The notes: generated from the letters alone by a model not told the origin. A stretch of DNA of 64,000 nucleotides from Actinacidiphila rubida (GCF_900110255.1 NZ_FODD01000038.1:1-64000); one strand, 5' to 3'. Positions 37,360 to 45,487 are shown, counted from the stretch's first letter. Made by a program: numbers and translations.

Positions 37360-38763
37360 TCAGGCGGGCGTGATGTTGTGGTTGAAGCGGAAGACGTTGT
37401 CCGGGTCGTAGCGCTTCTTGATGTCGGCGAGCAGCCGGTGGCGTTCGGGCCCGAAGACCGCCCGCACGCCCTCGGTGTCGGTGGCCTCCTCCGGCGAGAG
37501 GAAGTTGACGAGGTTCCGCGTCGCCGCCCAGGGCGCGAGCCCGTCCACGACCCGCGCGAGGTCCGCCCGCATCGCCTCGGCCCGGTCGGGGGCACCGACT
37601 GCGAGGGCGAAGACGAGGTACGGAAGGCCGCGGCTCGGTACCGCGTTGGGGGTCGCCGGCTCGCGGTCGAACGCGCCGCCGAGCGCCCGGATCTCGACGT
37701 TCGCCAGGGTGCAGCCCGACCGGGAGCCGGTCAGCTCCACCAGCGTCCACGCCGTCTTCTCGTCGAACTCCTCCAGGCAGACGCTCCGGTCGAAGTACGG
37801 CATCGGCTCCACCGGGTCCTGGTGGATGTCGCCGATCGAGGCGTAGGGCTTCTCCTCCACCAGGTCGAGGAGCACCGGGGCCGCGGCGCGCAGCGGGGCC
37901 AGCAGGGCGGCTCCCTCCTCCGCCGAGCCCAGATAGCCGACGCGCAGATGGACGACGAAGGCGCCGCGCAGCGGCTCGGGCAGGACCGGGAGGTCGGGCA
38001 GCCGCTGGATGCCCACGGACGAGGTCATGTCCTCGCCGACGGTGGGGAGCCAGGCGCGCCAGGCCTCCAGCACCTCGGCCAGGTGCTCGCCCGGGAAGTA
38101 GATGCCGCCGCCGTAGAAGCGCGTGTACGGGAACACCTCGAACTCGATCCGGGTGACGACGCCGAAGTTGCCCTTGCCGCCCAGCAGCGCCCAGAACAGC
38201 TCGGGTTCGGTGTGCGGGGTCACCTCGCGGAGTGCTCCGTCCGCGGTGACCACGGTCAGCCGGCGCACATGGTCGGCGGCATAGCCGTGGGTCCGTCCGA
38301 GCAGCGGGCTCTGGCCGCCGCCGAGCGTGTAGCCGACGACACCGACGTCCGGCGCGGAGCCCGCGAGCGGGGCCAGTCCCGACTCCGCGGTGCGCGGCAG
38401 CACATCGCTCCAGCGCACACCCGGTTCGGCCCGTACAGTGCGTTCCCGCGCGTCGACGTCGAGGGCCCGCATGCGCCCCAGGGAGATCAGCAGCCCGCCC
38501 TCGGCGGCCGAGACGACCTGGTGGGCCGCGGACTTCACGGCCACCGGCAGCCCGTGGCGCACCGCGAACCGGACCGCCGCGCGCACGTCCGCGTCGCTCG
38601 TCGCACCGACGACCAGGGCGGGCGCGAGCGGGCAACTCAGGTTGAACGTGGCGCACTCGGCCGCGTACCCCTCTGAATCCGGCTCCAGGACGGGTCCCGC
38701 CACGGCGTGCCGCAGGTCCGTCACGTCCTCCGGCCGCAACCGGACATTCGCCCCACCTGACAT
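37360..38763 (-). CDS. FAD-linked oxidase with BBE domain
   Basis: About 467 residues from ATG 38763; GTG 38775 and GTG 38796 are possible longer starts, the last running into the operator region. The N-terminal half is a PCMH FAD-binding domain (LVVGATSDADVRAAVRFA, then SAAHQV where family members have a His that links FAD covalently, and GGGQSPLLGRTHG). The C-terminal YDPDNVFRFNHNI is the berberine-bridge (BBE) tail. The second covalent site, a Cys in bicovalent enzymes, is not evident. Such enzymes oxidise alcohols, sugars or specialised metabolites. It is divergent from the sigma factor gene and shares its regulatory region. Confidence 0.88.
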   Translation of the reverse strand: MSGGANVRLRPEDVTDLRHAVAGPVLEPDSEGYAAECATFNLSCPLAPALVVGATSDADVRAAVRFAVRHGLPVAVKSAAHQVVSAAEGGLLISLGRMRALDVDARERTVRAEPGVRWSDVLPRTAESGLAPLAGSAPDVGVVGYTLGGGQSPLLGRTHGYAADHVRRLTVVTADGALREVTPHTEPELFWALLGGKGNFGVVTRIEFEVFPYTRFYGGGIYFPGEHLAEVLEAWRAWLPTVGEDMTSSVGIQRLPDLPVLPEPLRGAFVVHLRVGYLGSAEEGAALLAPLRAAAPVLLDLVEEKPYASIGDIHQDPVEPMPYFDRSVCLEEFDEKTAWTLVELTGSRSGCTLANVEIRALGGAFDREPATPNAVPSRGLPYLVFALAVGAPDRAEAMRADLARVVDGLAPWAATRNLVNFLSPEEATDTEGVRAVFGPERHRLLADIKKRYDPDNVFRFNHNITPA

Positions 38764-38790
38764 GTCGCTACTCACGCTCTCCCCAACCTC

Positions 38791-38950
38791 ACTCACACAT
38801 GCACGTTCGGATGTCCATGCTCACACGTATCTGGGCTCGACCACCGCCCTCCATGCAAGATACGTGTGAACTCGGCGCGTGTGCCAACCCGCCCCTCCCT
38901 TCCGCACCTTCCCCGCGGTGCGGTCCCTCGGGCCCCGCGTGACACATGTG
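38791..38950. promoter_or_regulatory. Divergent regulatory region with four recurrent elements
   Basis: The elements are TCACACATGCAC (from 38793), TCACACGTATCT (38821-38832), AGATACGTGTGA (38858-38869) and CACATGTG (38943-38950). The middle two are exact reverse complements over 12 bp with a 25-bp spacer, which suggests two bound dimers facing each other. They lie between the flavoprotein gene (minus) and the sigma factor gene (plus). A further CTCACACGTGCC lies inside the sigma gene at 39049-39060. Confidence 0.6.
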
Positions 38951-39002
38951 CCTCAGGCGGTTAGGGTCGCTGACAGGGTGCTGGCGAACGAGAGGGCCTG
39001 AC

Positions 39003-39941
39003 ATGGGCAGGTCGCCGATGGGCGACGATCGCGCGGAGGACGTGGTGCTCACACGTGCCGCCCAGGCGGGGGACGTGTCGTCGCTCGTCCTGCTGCTGGA
39101 ACGCCACCGGGCCGGTATGCGTGCGGTGGCGATCAGCGTGCTGGGGCCGGGGCCGGACGTGGACGACGTCATGCAGGAGGCGGCCCTGGTGGCACTGCGG
39201 CGGATCGTCGACGTCCGCGATCCCGCGAGCGTGGGGCCGTGGCTGCGCATGGTCGTCCGCAACCAGTGCCGCACCCTGCTGCGCGCGGCCCGGCGGGTCG
39301 AGCCCGTGGCCGAGGTGCCGGTGCCGGCCGTCGGCGGCACACCCGAAGAGGTGCTGCAGGACCACGCGCTGCGGGACTGGATCTGGGAGGCCGTCGAGGC
39401 GTTGTCCCCGGCGCTGCGCCTGCCGGTCGTCCTGCGCTACTTCTCGACCGGGATCACCTCGTACCAGCAGATCGCCGCCGCCTGCGGGATCCCCGTGGCC
39501 ACCGTGCGCAGCCGGCTCCACCAGGCGCGCGCCGCGCTGGCCCGTGCGCTGACCGCGACCGCGGCCGACGGGCACGACGACGTACGGCGACGGACGGCGG
39601 CCAGCTGGCAGGAGGCGCGCGGGATGCTCGTGGCGGCCGAGCACGGCGACTTCGGCAGGGTGGTCAGGGACCGCTACTCCCCCGACGTGTCGCTGCTGGC
39701 CGGCGGAGCACGGCTCGGCGGAGCCGAGCTCCTGCTGGCCGGGATGGACATGGACCTCTCCGCGGGTGTGCGCCAGCGGCCCCTGCACGTCGTGGCCGGC
39801 CGCTCGCTCGTCATCTGGGAGATGGAGCTGGTCAGCCCCCCGGACGATCCGGAGCACTGCCCTCCGGGGGTCGCCTGGATCATGACGCTCGCCGACGGGC
39901 GCTTCGACCGGGTGTCCCTGCACCACGCCGCCCGCCCGTAG
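39003..39941 (+). CDS. ECF-type RNA polymerase sigma factor with C-terminal SnoaL-like domain
   Basis: 312 residues from ATG 39003 (AGAGGG just upstream). Region 2 covers roughly residues 18-85 (DVDDVMQEAALVALRR is the core binding helix) and region 4 roughly 125-185 (SYQQIAAACGIPVATVRSRLHQAR is the helix-turn-helix). The last 110 residues form a SnoaL/NTF2-like domain, seen in ECF groups such as ECF41 and ECF56 where it tunes sigma activity in place of a separate anti-sigma factor. No anti-sigma gene is adjacent, which fits. It could drive the genes that share the palindromic element. Confidence 0.9.
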   Translation: MGRSPMGDDRAEDVVLTRAAQAGDVSSLVLLLERHRAGMRAVAISVLGPGPDVDDVMQEAALVALRRIVDVRDPASVGPWLRMVVRNQCRTLLRAARRVEPVAEVPVPAVGGTPEEVLQDHALRDWIWEAVEALSPALRLPVVLRYFSTGITSYQQIAAACGIPVATVRSRLHQARAALARALTATAADGHDDVRRRTAASWQEARGMLVAAEHGDFGRVVRDRYSPDVSLLAGGARLGGAELLLAGMDMDLSAGVRQRPLHVVAGRSLVIWEMELVSPPDDPEHCPPGVAWIMTLADGRFDRVSLHHAARP

Positions 39942-39975
39942 GCGGAGCCGGTCCCGGCCCGACGACCCGGACCGC

Positions 39976-39997
39976 GATACGTGTGACTCAGTTCACA
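39976..39997. promoter_or_regulatory. Recurrent element plus Crp-like dyad upstream of the hydrolase gene
   Basis: GATACGTGTGA (39976-39986) repeats the site at 38859-38869. The overlapping TGTGA-N6-TCACA (39982-39997) matches the classical CRP/FNR dyad. It lies 77 bp before the hydrolase ATG. The two readings may be one site for one protein. Confidence 0.5.
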
Positions 39998-40073
39998 CCC
40001 TGCGGATCCAACTTCCGGCCTCCTGCGCCGTCGTGTCGGTGACCCACCCACCTGTACGACTCCGGAGATCCCG

Positions 40074-41015
40074 ATGAACAGCCCCCTCTCCCCCGCGGCC
40101 GGCACGGCGTCCGGCAACGATCCCCTCACCCCCGGCACCCACGTGTACGGGCTCGGCGGAGTGGTCCAGCGCTACCACGTCCACGGCACGGGCCCGGTGT
40201 GCGTGGTCCACTCCGGAGGACCCGGCATCTTCTGGGACTACCTGCGGATGCCCCTGCTCGAGGAACACCTGACCATGGTGTACGTCGAACCGGTCGGGAC
40301 CAGCGAGGACAGCCGCCTCCCCTCACACCCGCACGGATACACGCGGGAGCGGTACAGCGGCTTCCTGGAGGTCCTGATCAACCGCCTCGGCGTGCCCCGG
40401 GTGCACCTGCTCGGCCACTCCCACGGCGCGTTCGTCGCCGCCTACCACGCGCTGCACCGCGCCGGCCGGCTGGCCGGCGTCGTCCTCTACGAGGGGGCAC
40501 CGGTCACCGGTCCCGAGCACGCCGAGGAGGCGGGGCGCATGGTGGGGGCGTTCGCCGCCCGGTACGCGGGCCACCCCGGACTGCCGGGTGTGCTGGCCGC
40601 GTTCGGCGCGATGGCGGACATCTCCGGCGACGAGCAGACCGTGGCCGTCGCCCGGGGCGTGCTGCCCTCGTACTTCGCCGACTACTGGGCCCACGAGGAG
40701 CGGTACGCGCCGTTCCGGGACGCGATCCGGGCCACGTACGTCTCCGGACTGGACGAGCACCTCGTGCCCGAGAGCATCGACGACCGCGCCGCCCTCAAGG
40801 GCATGGAGGTGCCGGCACTGGTCGTCGTCGGCCGGCACGACGTGATCTGCGGCATCCGCTGGGGCCGCGAACTCCACGACCTGATCCCGGAGTCGGAGTT
40901 GCTGGTCCTGGAGGACAGCGGCCACATGGGACACGTCGAGGAGCCGGAGCTGTTCGCCGAGGCGGTCCGCGACTTCGTCGCCAGGACGACGGCCCCGGAG
41001 CCCGGGGCGGAGTAG
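40074..41015 (+). CDS. Alpha/beta hydrolase, proline iminopeptidase-like
   Basis: 313 residues from ATG 40074 (CCGGAGA at 40062-40068). The HSGGPG motif is the oxyanion-hole signature of proline iminopeptidases (S33 family). LLGHSHGAFVA holds the nucleophile Ser, VVVGRHDVICG the acid Asp and LEDSGHMGHVEEP the catalytic His, so the triad is complete. Unlike typical iminopeptidases it may act on small-molecule amides or esters; this cannot be told. It ends the group of genes that carry the recurrent operator. Confidence 0.85.
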   Translation: MNSPLSPAAGTASGNDPLTPGTHVYGLGGVVQRYHVHGTGPVCVVHSGGPGIFWDYLRMPLLEEHLTMVYVEPVGTSEDSRLPSHPHGYTRERYSGFLEVLINRLGVPRVHLLGHSHGAFVAAYHALHRAGRLAGVVLYEGAPVTGPEHAEEAGRMVGAFAARYAGHPGLPGVLAAFGAMADISGDEQTVAVARGVLPSYFADYWAHEERYAPFRDAIRATYVSGLDEHLVPESIDDRAALKGMEVPALVVVGRHDVICGIRWGRELHDLIPESELLVLEDSGHMGHVEEPELFAEAVRDFVARTTAPEPGAE

Positions 41016-41175
41016 CGCATGCCCGAGGCGGGGCGAGCCGGCCTCCGGCGGGCCATCCGTGCCCGGTGGAGGGCGGCTCGCCCCGCCACGAGCGGCCGGG
41101 AAAACCGTTTGGCGCCGCGCGGCGGCCGCTGCTACGTTTCCGGTGGCCGTGCAGCAGAACGAGGAGGTGGTACCC

Positions 41176-41226
41176 GTGAACCAATCGACATGGGTGCTTC
41201 CCTCCGGGGTCACGGTCGGGCGATAG
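41176..41226 (+). CDS. Possible 16-residue leader peptide
   Basis: GTG 41176 follows GAGGAGGTGG (41161-41170), one of the strongest ribosome sites in the window. The frame runs 16 codons (MNQSTWVLPSGVTVGR) to TAG 41224-41226. A sigma70-like promoter (TTGGCG, 18 bp, TACGTT) lies about 40 bp upstream. It precedes the hydrolase gene at 41274 by 47 bp. It may be a regulatory leader, a remnant of an older start, or chance; no longer in-frame product is available. Confidence 0.35.
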   Translation: MNQSTWVLPSGVTVGR

Positions 41227-41273
41227 GTCGTCCGGGAGCGCCGTCTTCACGAGCACTCCCGAAAGGCACGACC

Positions 41274-41993
41274 ATGGACATCACTTCCGAACGACGCCTC
41301 GACGACGGCATCCTCGAGCGCGAGTTCACCCTCGGCGAGATCCCCGGCACCTTGTGGACGAGCGGATCCGAACCGGCTCCGCTGATCCTGGTGGCCCACA
41401 ACAACGGCCTGCCCCGGCGGGAGCCGCGGCTGGTCGCGCGGGCCCGGCACTCCGCGTCGCACGGCTACGCGGTGGCCACCATCGACGCCCCCGGGTGCGG
41501 TGACCGGCCCCGTTCCGCGGCCGCCGAGCAGGCCCGGGCCGACCTTCGCCGGGCGATGAAGGCCGGCGAGCCGGTCGACGAGATCTTCGAATCGCTGGTC
41601 GGCCCGCTGGTCGACGACGCCGTCCCGGAGTGGCGGACCGCCCTGGACGCCCTCCTGGAGCTGCCCGAGATCAGCGGCCCGGTCGGGTACTCCGGGTGGA
41701 CCGCCCTCGGCATCCGGCTGGCGGTGGCCGACCCGCGCATCGCGGCGGCGGGCCTCTTCGCCGGAGGGTACGTGCCCCGCGCCGTGCGCGAGGAGGCCCG
41801 GCAGATGACCGTTCCGCTGCTGTTCCTGCTGCAGTGGGACGACGAGGGGAACCCGCGGCAGCGGGCCCTGGACCTGTTCGACGCCTTCGGCAGCAAGGAG
41901 AAGACGCTGCACGCGAATCCGGGCGGGCACCTGGGCACCCCCGCGTTCGAGAGCGAGGACGGGAGCCGGTTCTACGACCGGCACCTGAGGTGA
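41274..41993 (+). CDS. Alpha/beta hydrolase (dienelactone hydrolase-like)
   Basis: 239 residues from ATG 41274 with GAAAGG at 41261-41266. LILVAHNNGLPRR carries the oxyanion loop, VGYSGWTALGIR the nucleophile Ser in GxSxW, LLFLLQWDDEGN the likely acid and HANPGGHLGTP the His. It matches the Streptomyces dienelactone hydrolase/acyl-peptidase-like group; substrate unknown. Residues 1-35 (DDGILEREFTLGEIPGTLW) form the usual N-terminal beta pair. A strong promoter and a possible leader peptide precede it, and two strong hairpins follow. Confidence 0.82.
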   Translation: MDITSERRLDDGILEREFTLGEIPGTLWTSGSEPAPLILVAHNNGLPRREPRLVARARHSASHGYAVATIDAPGCGDRPRSAAAEQARADLRRAMKAGEPVDEIFESLVGPLVDDAVPEWRTALDALLELPEISGPVGYSGWTALGIRLAVADPRIAAAGLFAGGYVPRAVREEARQMTVPLLFLLQWDDEGNPRQRALDLFDAFGSKEKTLHANPGGHLGTPAFESEDGSRFYDRHLR

Positions 41994-42000
41994 GGCCGCG

Positions 42001-42090
42001 CCGTCGGGCCTGCGGCGGACGCCGTTCGCAGCCTGCCCGACGGCCGGAGCGCCGCGGTCGAGGACGGGGCCCGGCCCCCCTCGACCGCGG
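42001..42090. terminator. Two hairpins between convergent hydrolase and deazaflavin genes
   Basis: First: CCGTCGGGC (42001-42009) with GCCCGACGG (42035-42043). Second: 12-bp arms 42052-42063 and 42079-42090 enclosing a further GGGGC/GCCCC stem, giving a 39-nt rod. They lie between convergent genes and probably end both transcripts. Confidence 0.8.
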
Positions 42091-42159
42091 CGGAACGGAC
42101 GCACCACCGCCCCGGCCGCGGCGGTCCGCCTGTGGTGGACCGCCCGGCCGCGGCGGTGT

Positions 42160-42690
42160 TCACGTCCGGTGCACCTGTCGGCCGGCGGCCCGCGCGGACC
42201 GGGCCGGGGCCGTGAGGCGGATCGCTCGCGCGCCGCCGAGCCACGCCTGGTGGAGGTCGCCGGGGTCCGGCTCGCCCGTCCCGTCCGTGCGGATCGCGTT
42301 GAACCGCGCGAAGGTCGGGTTCGTCCGCGCCATGTGCGCGTACGCGCGGACGACGTCGGGCTCGGCGGTGTCGACGTGCACCCCCGCCGTGCACAGCCGG
42401 CCCCGGAACCGCACCTGGACGGTCTCACCGGTGCGCAGGTTGCGCGCCCAGGGGAAGGAGGTGCCGATCAGGAGGTCGTCACCGTCGGGCAGGTAGGCCA
42501 CCGGAACCGCGTAGCGACGACCCGACGTCCGCCCGACGACGTAGAGGGTGACCAGCCGGCTGCCGGCCGTCCGGGACAGGCCCGGTGTCCGCAGCATCGC
42601 GCGGACCAGGAGGTTGACGGCGCGCTGCCCCCGGAGGGTCCTGACCCTCCGGTCGGGGCTGGGGCCCGCGCCGCTCGTGTCACCGCTCAT
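42160..42690 (-). CDS. Deazaflavin (F420)-dependent oxidoreductase
   Basis: 176 residues from ATG 42690. The core TLYVVGRTSGRRYAVPVAYLPDGDDLLIG and PWARNLRTGETVQVRFRG match the split-barrel nitroreductase/Ddn superfamily; the split motifs are at residues about 48-100. The C terminus (PTFARFNAIRTDGTGEP) carries the substrate-side helix. It overlaps the upstream Rossmann-like gene by 11 bp and is the third gene of the MarR-controlled exporter operon, so it may reduce the compound or stress signal that the exporter handles. Confidence 0.85.
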   Translation of the reverse strand: MSGDTSGAGPSPDRRVRTLRGQRAVNLLVRAMLRTPGLSRTAGSRLVTLYVVGRTSGRRYAVPVAYLPDGDDLLIGTSFPWARNLRTGETVQVRFRGRLCTAGVHVDTAEPDVVRAYAHMARTNPTFARFNAIRTDGTGEPDPGDLHQAWLGGARAIRLTAPARSARAAGRQVHRT

Positions 42691-43429
42691 GGCTCTGGGT
42701 GGTGACCCTGGCGACCTCGGGAAGCCGCTGGTCGCCCGCCGACGTCGGGACCAGGCGCGTCACCGAACCCGGCATGCCGCCGATGGTGAAGACCCGGACG
42801 GTGGCGCCGACGGTGACCGCGGCGAAGGAGGCGACCGGCGGAACGTACTCCGGTACCGCGATCGTGTGGACGCCGGCGCCGAGTTCGCCGTCCCGGACAC
42901 GCGCGGACGTGCTCCTGGGCTCCGGGGGTGTGAACGACGTGCCCCAGAAGGCCTCCACGGTGACGTGTGCGGCAGCGGGCAGCACCACACGCACGGTTCG
43001 CCCCGCGCCGTCGTAGGTGATGTCGTCGGTCGCGTCCGCCGAGGTGACGGCGTCGACCTGGGCGGCGATCACACCGGCGATGCCGGCGAGGCCCTGGAGG
43101 AACGTCACGTCCGGGTTGCGCTCGGCGACGGCGTCGCGCAGGTGCTGCTTCGTGTCGGGCGGCACCATGCCCCCGAAGACGAGGACGTCGAGATCGCCGA
43201 CGTCGTAGTCCTCCAGGACGCTGCCGAACTGGTTGGTGGCGTCCGCCCGGTGGCCGCGGGCACGGAGCAGGCCGACGGCTTCGACCAGCACGCCGGGGCT
43301 GCGGCCGACGATGAGGACGCGCAGCGGTACGCCGTGCGCACCGGCCGGCCCGCGGGTGTCACGGACGTCGTGCGAGTCGTGGGCGCCCTCCGTGTCGTGG
43401 GCGGCAACGGCGTCATGTGCGTGGTTCAT
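42680..43429 (-). CDS. Unknown Rossmann-like protein with His/Asp-rich N terminus
   Basis: 249 residues from ATG 43429, overlapping the exporter stop by 4 bp (ATGA). The first 27 residues are rich in His and Asp (MNHAHDAVAAHDTEGAHDSH). Residues 35-105 look like a flavodoxin/receiver-type alpha/beta fold (LRVLIVGRSPGVLVEAVGLLRARG, LDVLVFGGMVPPDT). The second half is beta-rich (GRTVRVVLPAAAHVTVEAFW, VGATVRVFTIGG). I do not recognise a named family. Its tight coupling to the exporter suggests an accessory role, for example sensing or metal binding. Confidence 0.7.
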   Translation of the reverse strand: MNHAHDAVAAHDTEGAHDSHDVRDTRGPAGAHGVPLRVLIVGRSPGVLVEAVGLLRARGHRADATNQFGSVLEDYDVGDLDVLVFGGMVPPDTKQHLRDAVAERNPDVTFLQGLAGIAGVIAAQVDAVTSADATDDITYDGAGRTVRVVLPAAAHVTVEAFWGTSFTPPEPRSTSARVRDGELGAGVHTIAVPEYVPPVASFAAVTVGATVRVFTIGGMPGSVTRLVPTSAGDQRLPEVARVTTQSHER

Positions 43430-44946
43430 GAGTGCAGTTCCTTCGTGTGGTGCGCGTCCCGCTCCGTTTCCCGTGCCCCCGCGGGTGCCGGGTCGGGAAC
43501 GTGCTCGGGTGGCGGTGCCGCGGCGGCGTCCTCGCGGGTGTTGTTCGTCGCCAGCGCGATCAGCGCGGCGGCCGCGGCGAACGCCGCGCCGACGGCCAGG
43601 GCCTGGCGCAGCCCGGACGTGGTCGCGGCCGGCACGGAGGCGCCCGCGGAGGCCAGGTGGTGGATGCGCGCCGTCGCGACGGCCGAGAGGACCGCGAGGC
43701 CGAGGGCACCGCCGAGCTGCTGGGCCGAGTTGAGGATCGCGGCGGCGACGCCCGCCCGGCTCGGACCGACGCCGGCGTTGGCGGCGGTGGTCACGCCGAC
43801 GAACACCGGCCCGAGGCCGAACGCCACGAGGAGCAGCCCGGGAAGGACGTGGGCGACGTAGCCGCCGCCCACGGGGATGCGGCTGAGGTCGAACAGCCCG
43901 GCCGCCGAGATGAGCGCGCCGGCGCTGACGACGGCCCGGCTGCCGATCCTGCCCAGCAGCTTGGAGCCGATGCCCGCGCCGATGCCGACGCCGACGGTGA
44001 GCGGCAGGTACGCGGCTCCGGCGGCGATCGGCGAGTAGCCGAGGACGTTCTGCATGTACAGGGTGAGGAAGTAGAACATCGAGAGCATGCCCGCGAAGCC
44101 GATCAGTCCGGTCAGGTTGGCCGCGGCCAGTCCCGGGACGCGGAAGATGTCCAGGGGCAGGATCGGGTCCGCTGCCCGCAGTTCGATGACGACGAACCAC
44201 GCGAGCAGCACGGCGGCTCCGCCCAGTTCGCCCCATGTGCGGGCGGCTCCCCAGCCCTGGTCGGGCGCCTTGATGAGGGCGTAGACGAGGAGCAGCATGC
44301 CGCCGGTCATCACGACGCTGCCGAGCAGGTCGAACCGGGAGGTCCGGGCCGCGGGGCGGTCCCGGGGCAGCATCACCACGACGGCGGGGATCACCAGTGC
44401 GCAGGCGATCGGGTTGACGAACATGACCCAGCGCCAGCCGGGGCCCTGGGTCAGCAGGCCGCCGGCCAGGATGCCGACCGCGGAGGAGAGTCCGGCGACC
44501 GCGGCCCACACGCCCAGCGCGGACCGGCGGTCCCGGTCCGTGGTGAAGGTGGTGGTGAGGGCGGACAGCGCGGCGGGCAGCATGAGCGCCGCGCCCGCGC
44601 CCTGGACGAGCCGGGCCGCGATGAAGACGCCGGCGTCTCCGGCGAAGCCGCCGGCCAGCGAGGACAGTCCGACGAGCACGGTGCCGGCGAGCAGCACGTT
44701 GCGCCGGCCGAGCAGGTCGGCGAGGCGGCCGCCGAGCAGCATCAGGCCGCCGTAGGTCAGCAGGTAGGCGGAGGGCACCCACTGGAGGCTCTGGACCGAG
44801 AACCCCAGGGCGGTCCGGATGTGGGGAAGCGCCACGTTGGTGATCGACGCGTCGACGAAATCGAGGAACGCGACTGCGCACAGCAGCGCGAGGATCCGTC
44901 GGCCGCGCCCTGATGCGAGCGACAGCGGAACGGGGTCAGCGGCCAC
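43426..44946 (-). CDS. MFS drug exporter, DHA2 (EmrB/QacA) family, 14 segments
   Basis: 506 residues from GTG 44946 (AGGAGG five bases upstream; GTG 44949 is two bases from it and less likely). The chain begins RRILALLCAVAFLDFVDASITNVALPHI, with motif D1-like residues in the first helix, then GRLADLLGRRNVLLAG (motif A) and RLVQGAGAALMLPAALS (motif B). Fourteen hydrophobic segments and a length near 500 fit DHA2 proton-driven exporters of dyes, detergents and antibiotics. The tail is polar. It is divergent from the MarR gene and separated from it by two TTGG-N5-CCAA operators. Confidence 0.92.
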   Translation of the reverse strand: MAADPVPLSLASGRGRRILALLCAVAFLDFVDASITNVALPHIRTALGFSVQSLQWVPSAYLLTYGGLMLLGGRLADLLGRRNVLLAGTVLVGLSSLAGGFAGDAGVFIAARLVQGAGAALMLPAALSALTTTFTTDRDRRSALGVWAAVAGLSSAVGILAGGLLTQGPGWRWVMFVNPIACALVIPAVVVMLPRDRPAARTSRFDLLGSVVMTGGMLLLVYALIKAPDQGWGAARTWGELGGAAVLLAWFVVIELRAADPILPLDIFRVPGLAAANLTGLIGFAGMLSMFYFLTLYMQNVLGYSPIAAGAAYLPLTVGVGIGAGIGSKLLGRIGSRAVVSAGALISAAGLFDLSRIPVGGGYVAHVLPGLLLVAFGLGPVFVGVTTAANAGVGPSRAGVAAAILNSAQQLGGALGLAVLSAVATARIHHLASAGASVPAATTSGLRQALAVGAAFAAAAALIALATNNTREDAAAAPPPEHVPDPAPAGARETERDAHHTKELHS

Positions 44947-44960
44947 CACGGCCTCCTATG

Positions 44961-44991
44961 TTGGACGAACCAATGTTGGTCCCACCAACAT
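44961..44991. promoter_or_regulatory. Tandem MarR operators in the exporter/MarR divergent promoter
   Basis: TTGG-N5-CCAA occurs twice, at 44961-44973 and 44976-44988. The second lies inside a perfect palindrome ATGTTGGT-CCC-ACCAACAT (44973-44991). They are spaced 15 bp and lie immediately before the exporter ribosome site, so bound MarR would block both promoters. Confidence 0.8.
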
Positions 44992-45031
44992 AGCCGATGT
45001 GGGTCGTGCCAACAACCGATACTCTTGGGGT

Positions 45032-45487
45032 GTGCCGCTGCCTCACCGACCCTCGCCCCGCACGCCCGCCCGTCTCCAGGACCGGGCGACCTGGCTTGTC
45101 AGCAGGGCGCACGCGCGCTCGTTCCGGCTGCTCAACGCCGGTTTCGAGGCCCACGGGGGCGGCCTGCGCGGCTACCACTACCGGCTGCTGGCGGCCCTCG
45201 AGGAGTGGGGGCCGTCGAGCCAGGCGGACGTCGGCCGCACCACGGGGATCGACCGGAGCGACGTGACGGCGGCCCTGACAGAACTCGAGGCGCAAGGCCT
45301 GGTGGAGCGGTCGGTCGACCCGGCGAACAAGCGCCGCAAGATCGTCACGCTCACCGACGCGGGCGCCACCCGGCTGCTCGACCTCGACGCGGTGATCGAC
45401 GGGATCCAGCGCGAGTTCCTCGCGCCGCTCACCGCCGAGCAGCGGGAGCAGTTCCTGGGCCTGATGTCACTCCTCGTCGAGGAGTGA
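45032..45487 (+). CDS. MarR-family transcriptional regulator
   Basis: 151 residues from GTG 45032; the mRNA may be leaderless or nearly so because no clear ribosome site precedes it. The winged helix is seen at SSQADVGRTTGIDRSDVTAALTELEAQGLVERSVDPANKRRKIVTLTDAG, with the family's DxRxxR-like wing as DPANKRRK. N- and C-terminal helices form the dimer interface. It is divergent from the DHA2 exporter and most likely represses it and itself through the tandem operators, being released by a substrate of the exporter. Confidence 0.88.
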   Translation: MPLPHRPSPRTPARLQDRATWLVSRAHARSFRLLNAGFEAHGGGLRGYHYRLLAALEEWGPSSQADVGRTTGIDRSDVTAALTELEAQGLVERSVDPANKRRKIVTLTDAGATRLLDLDAVIDGIQREFLAPLTAEQREQFLGLMSLLVEE

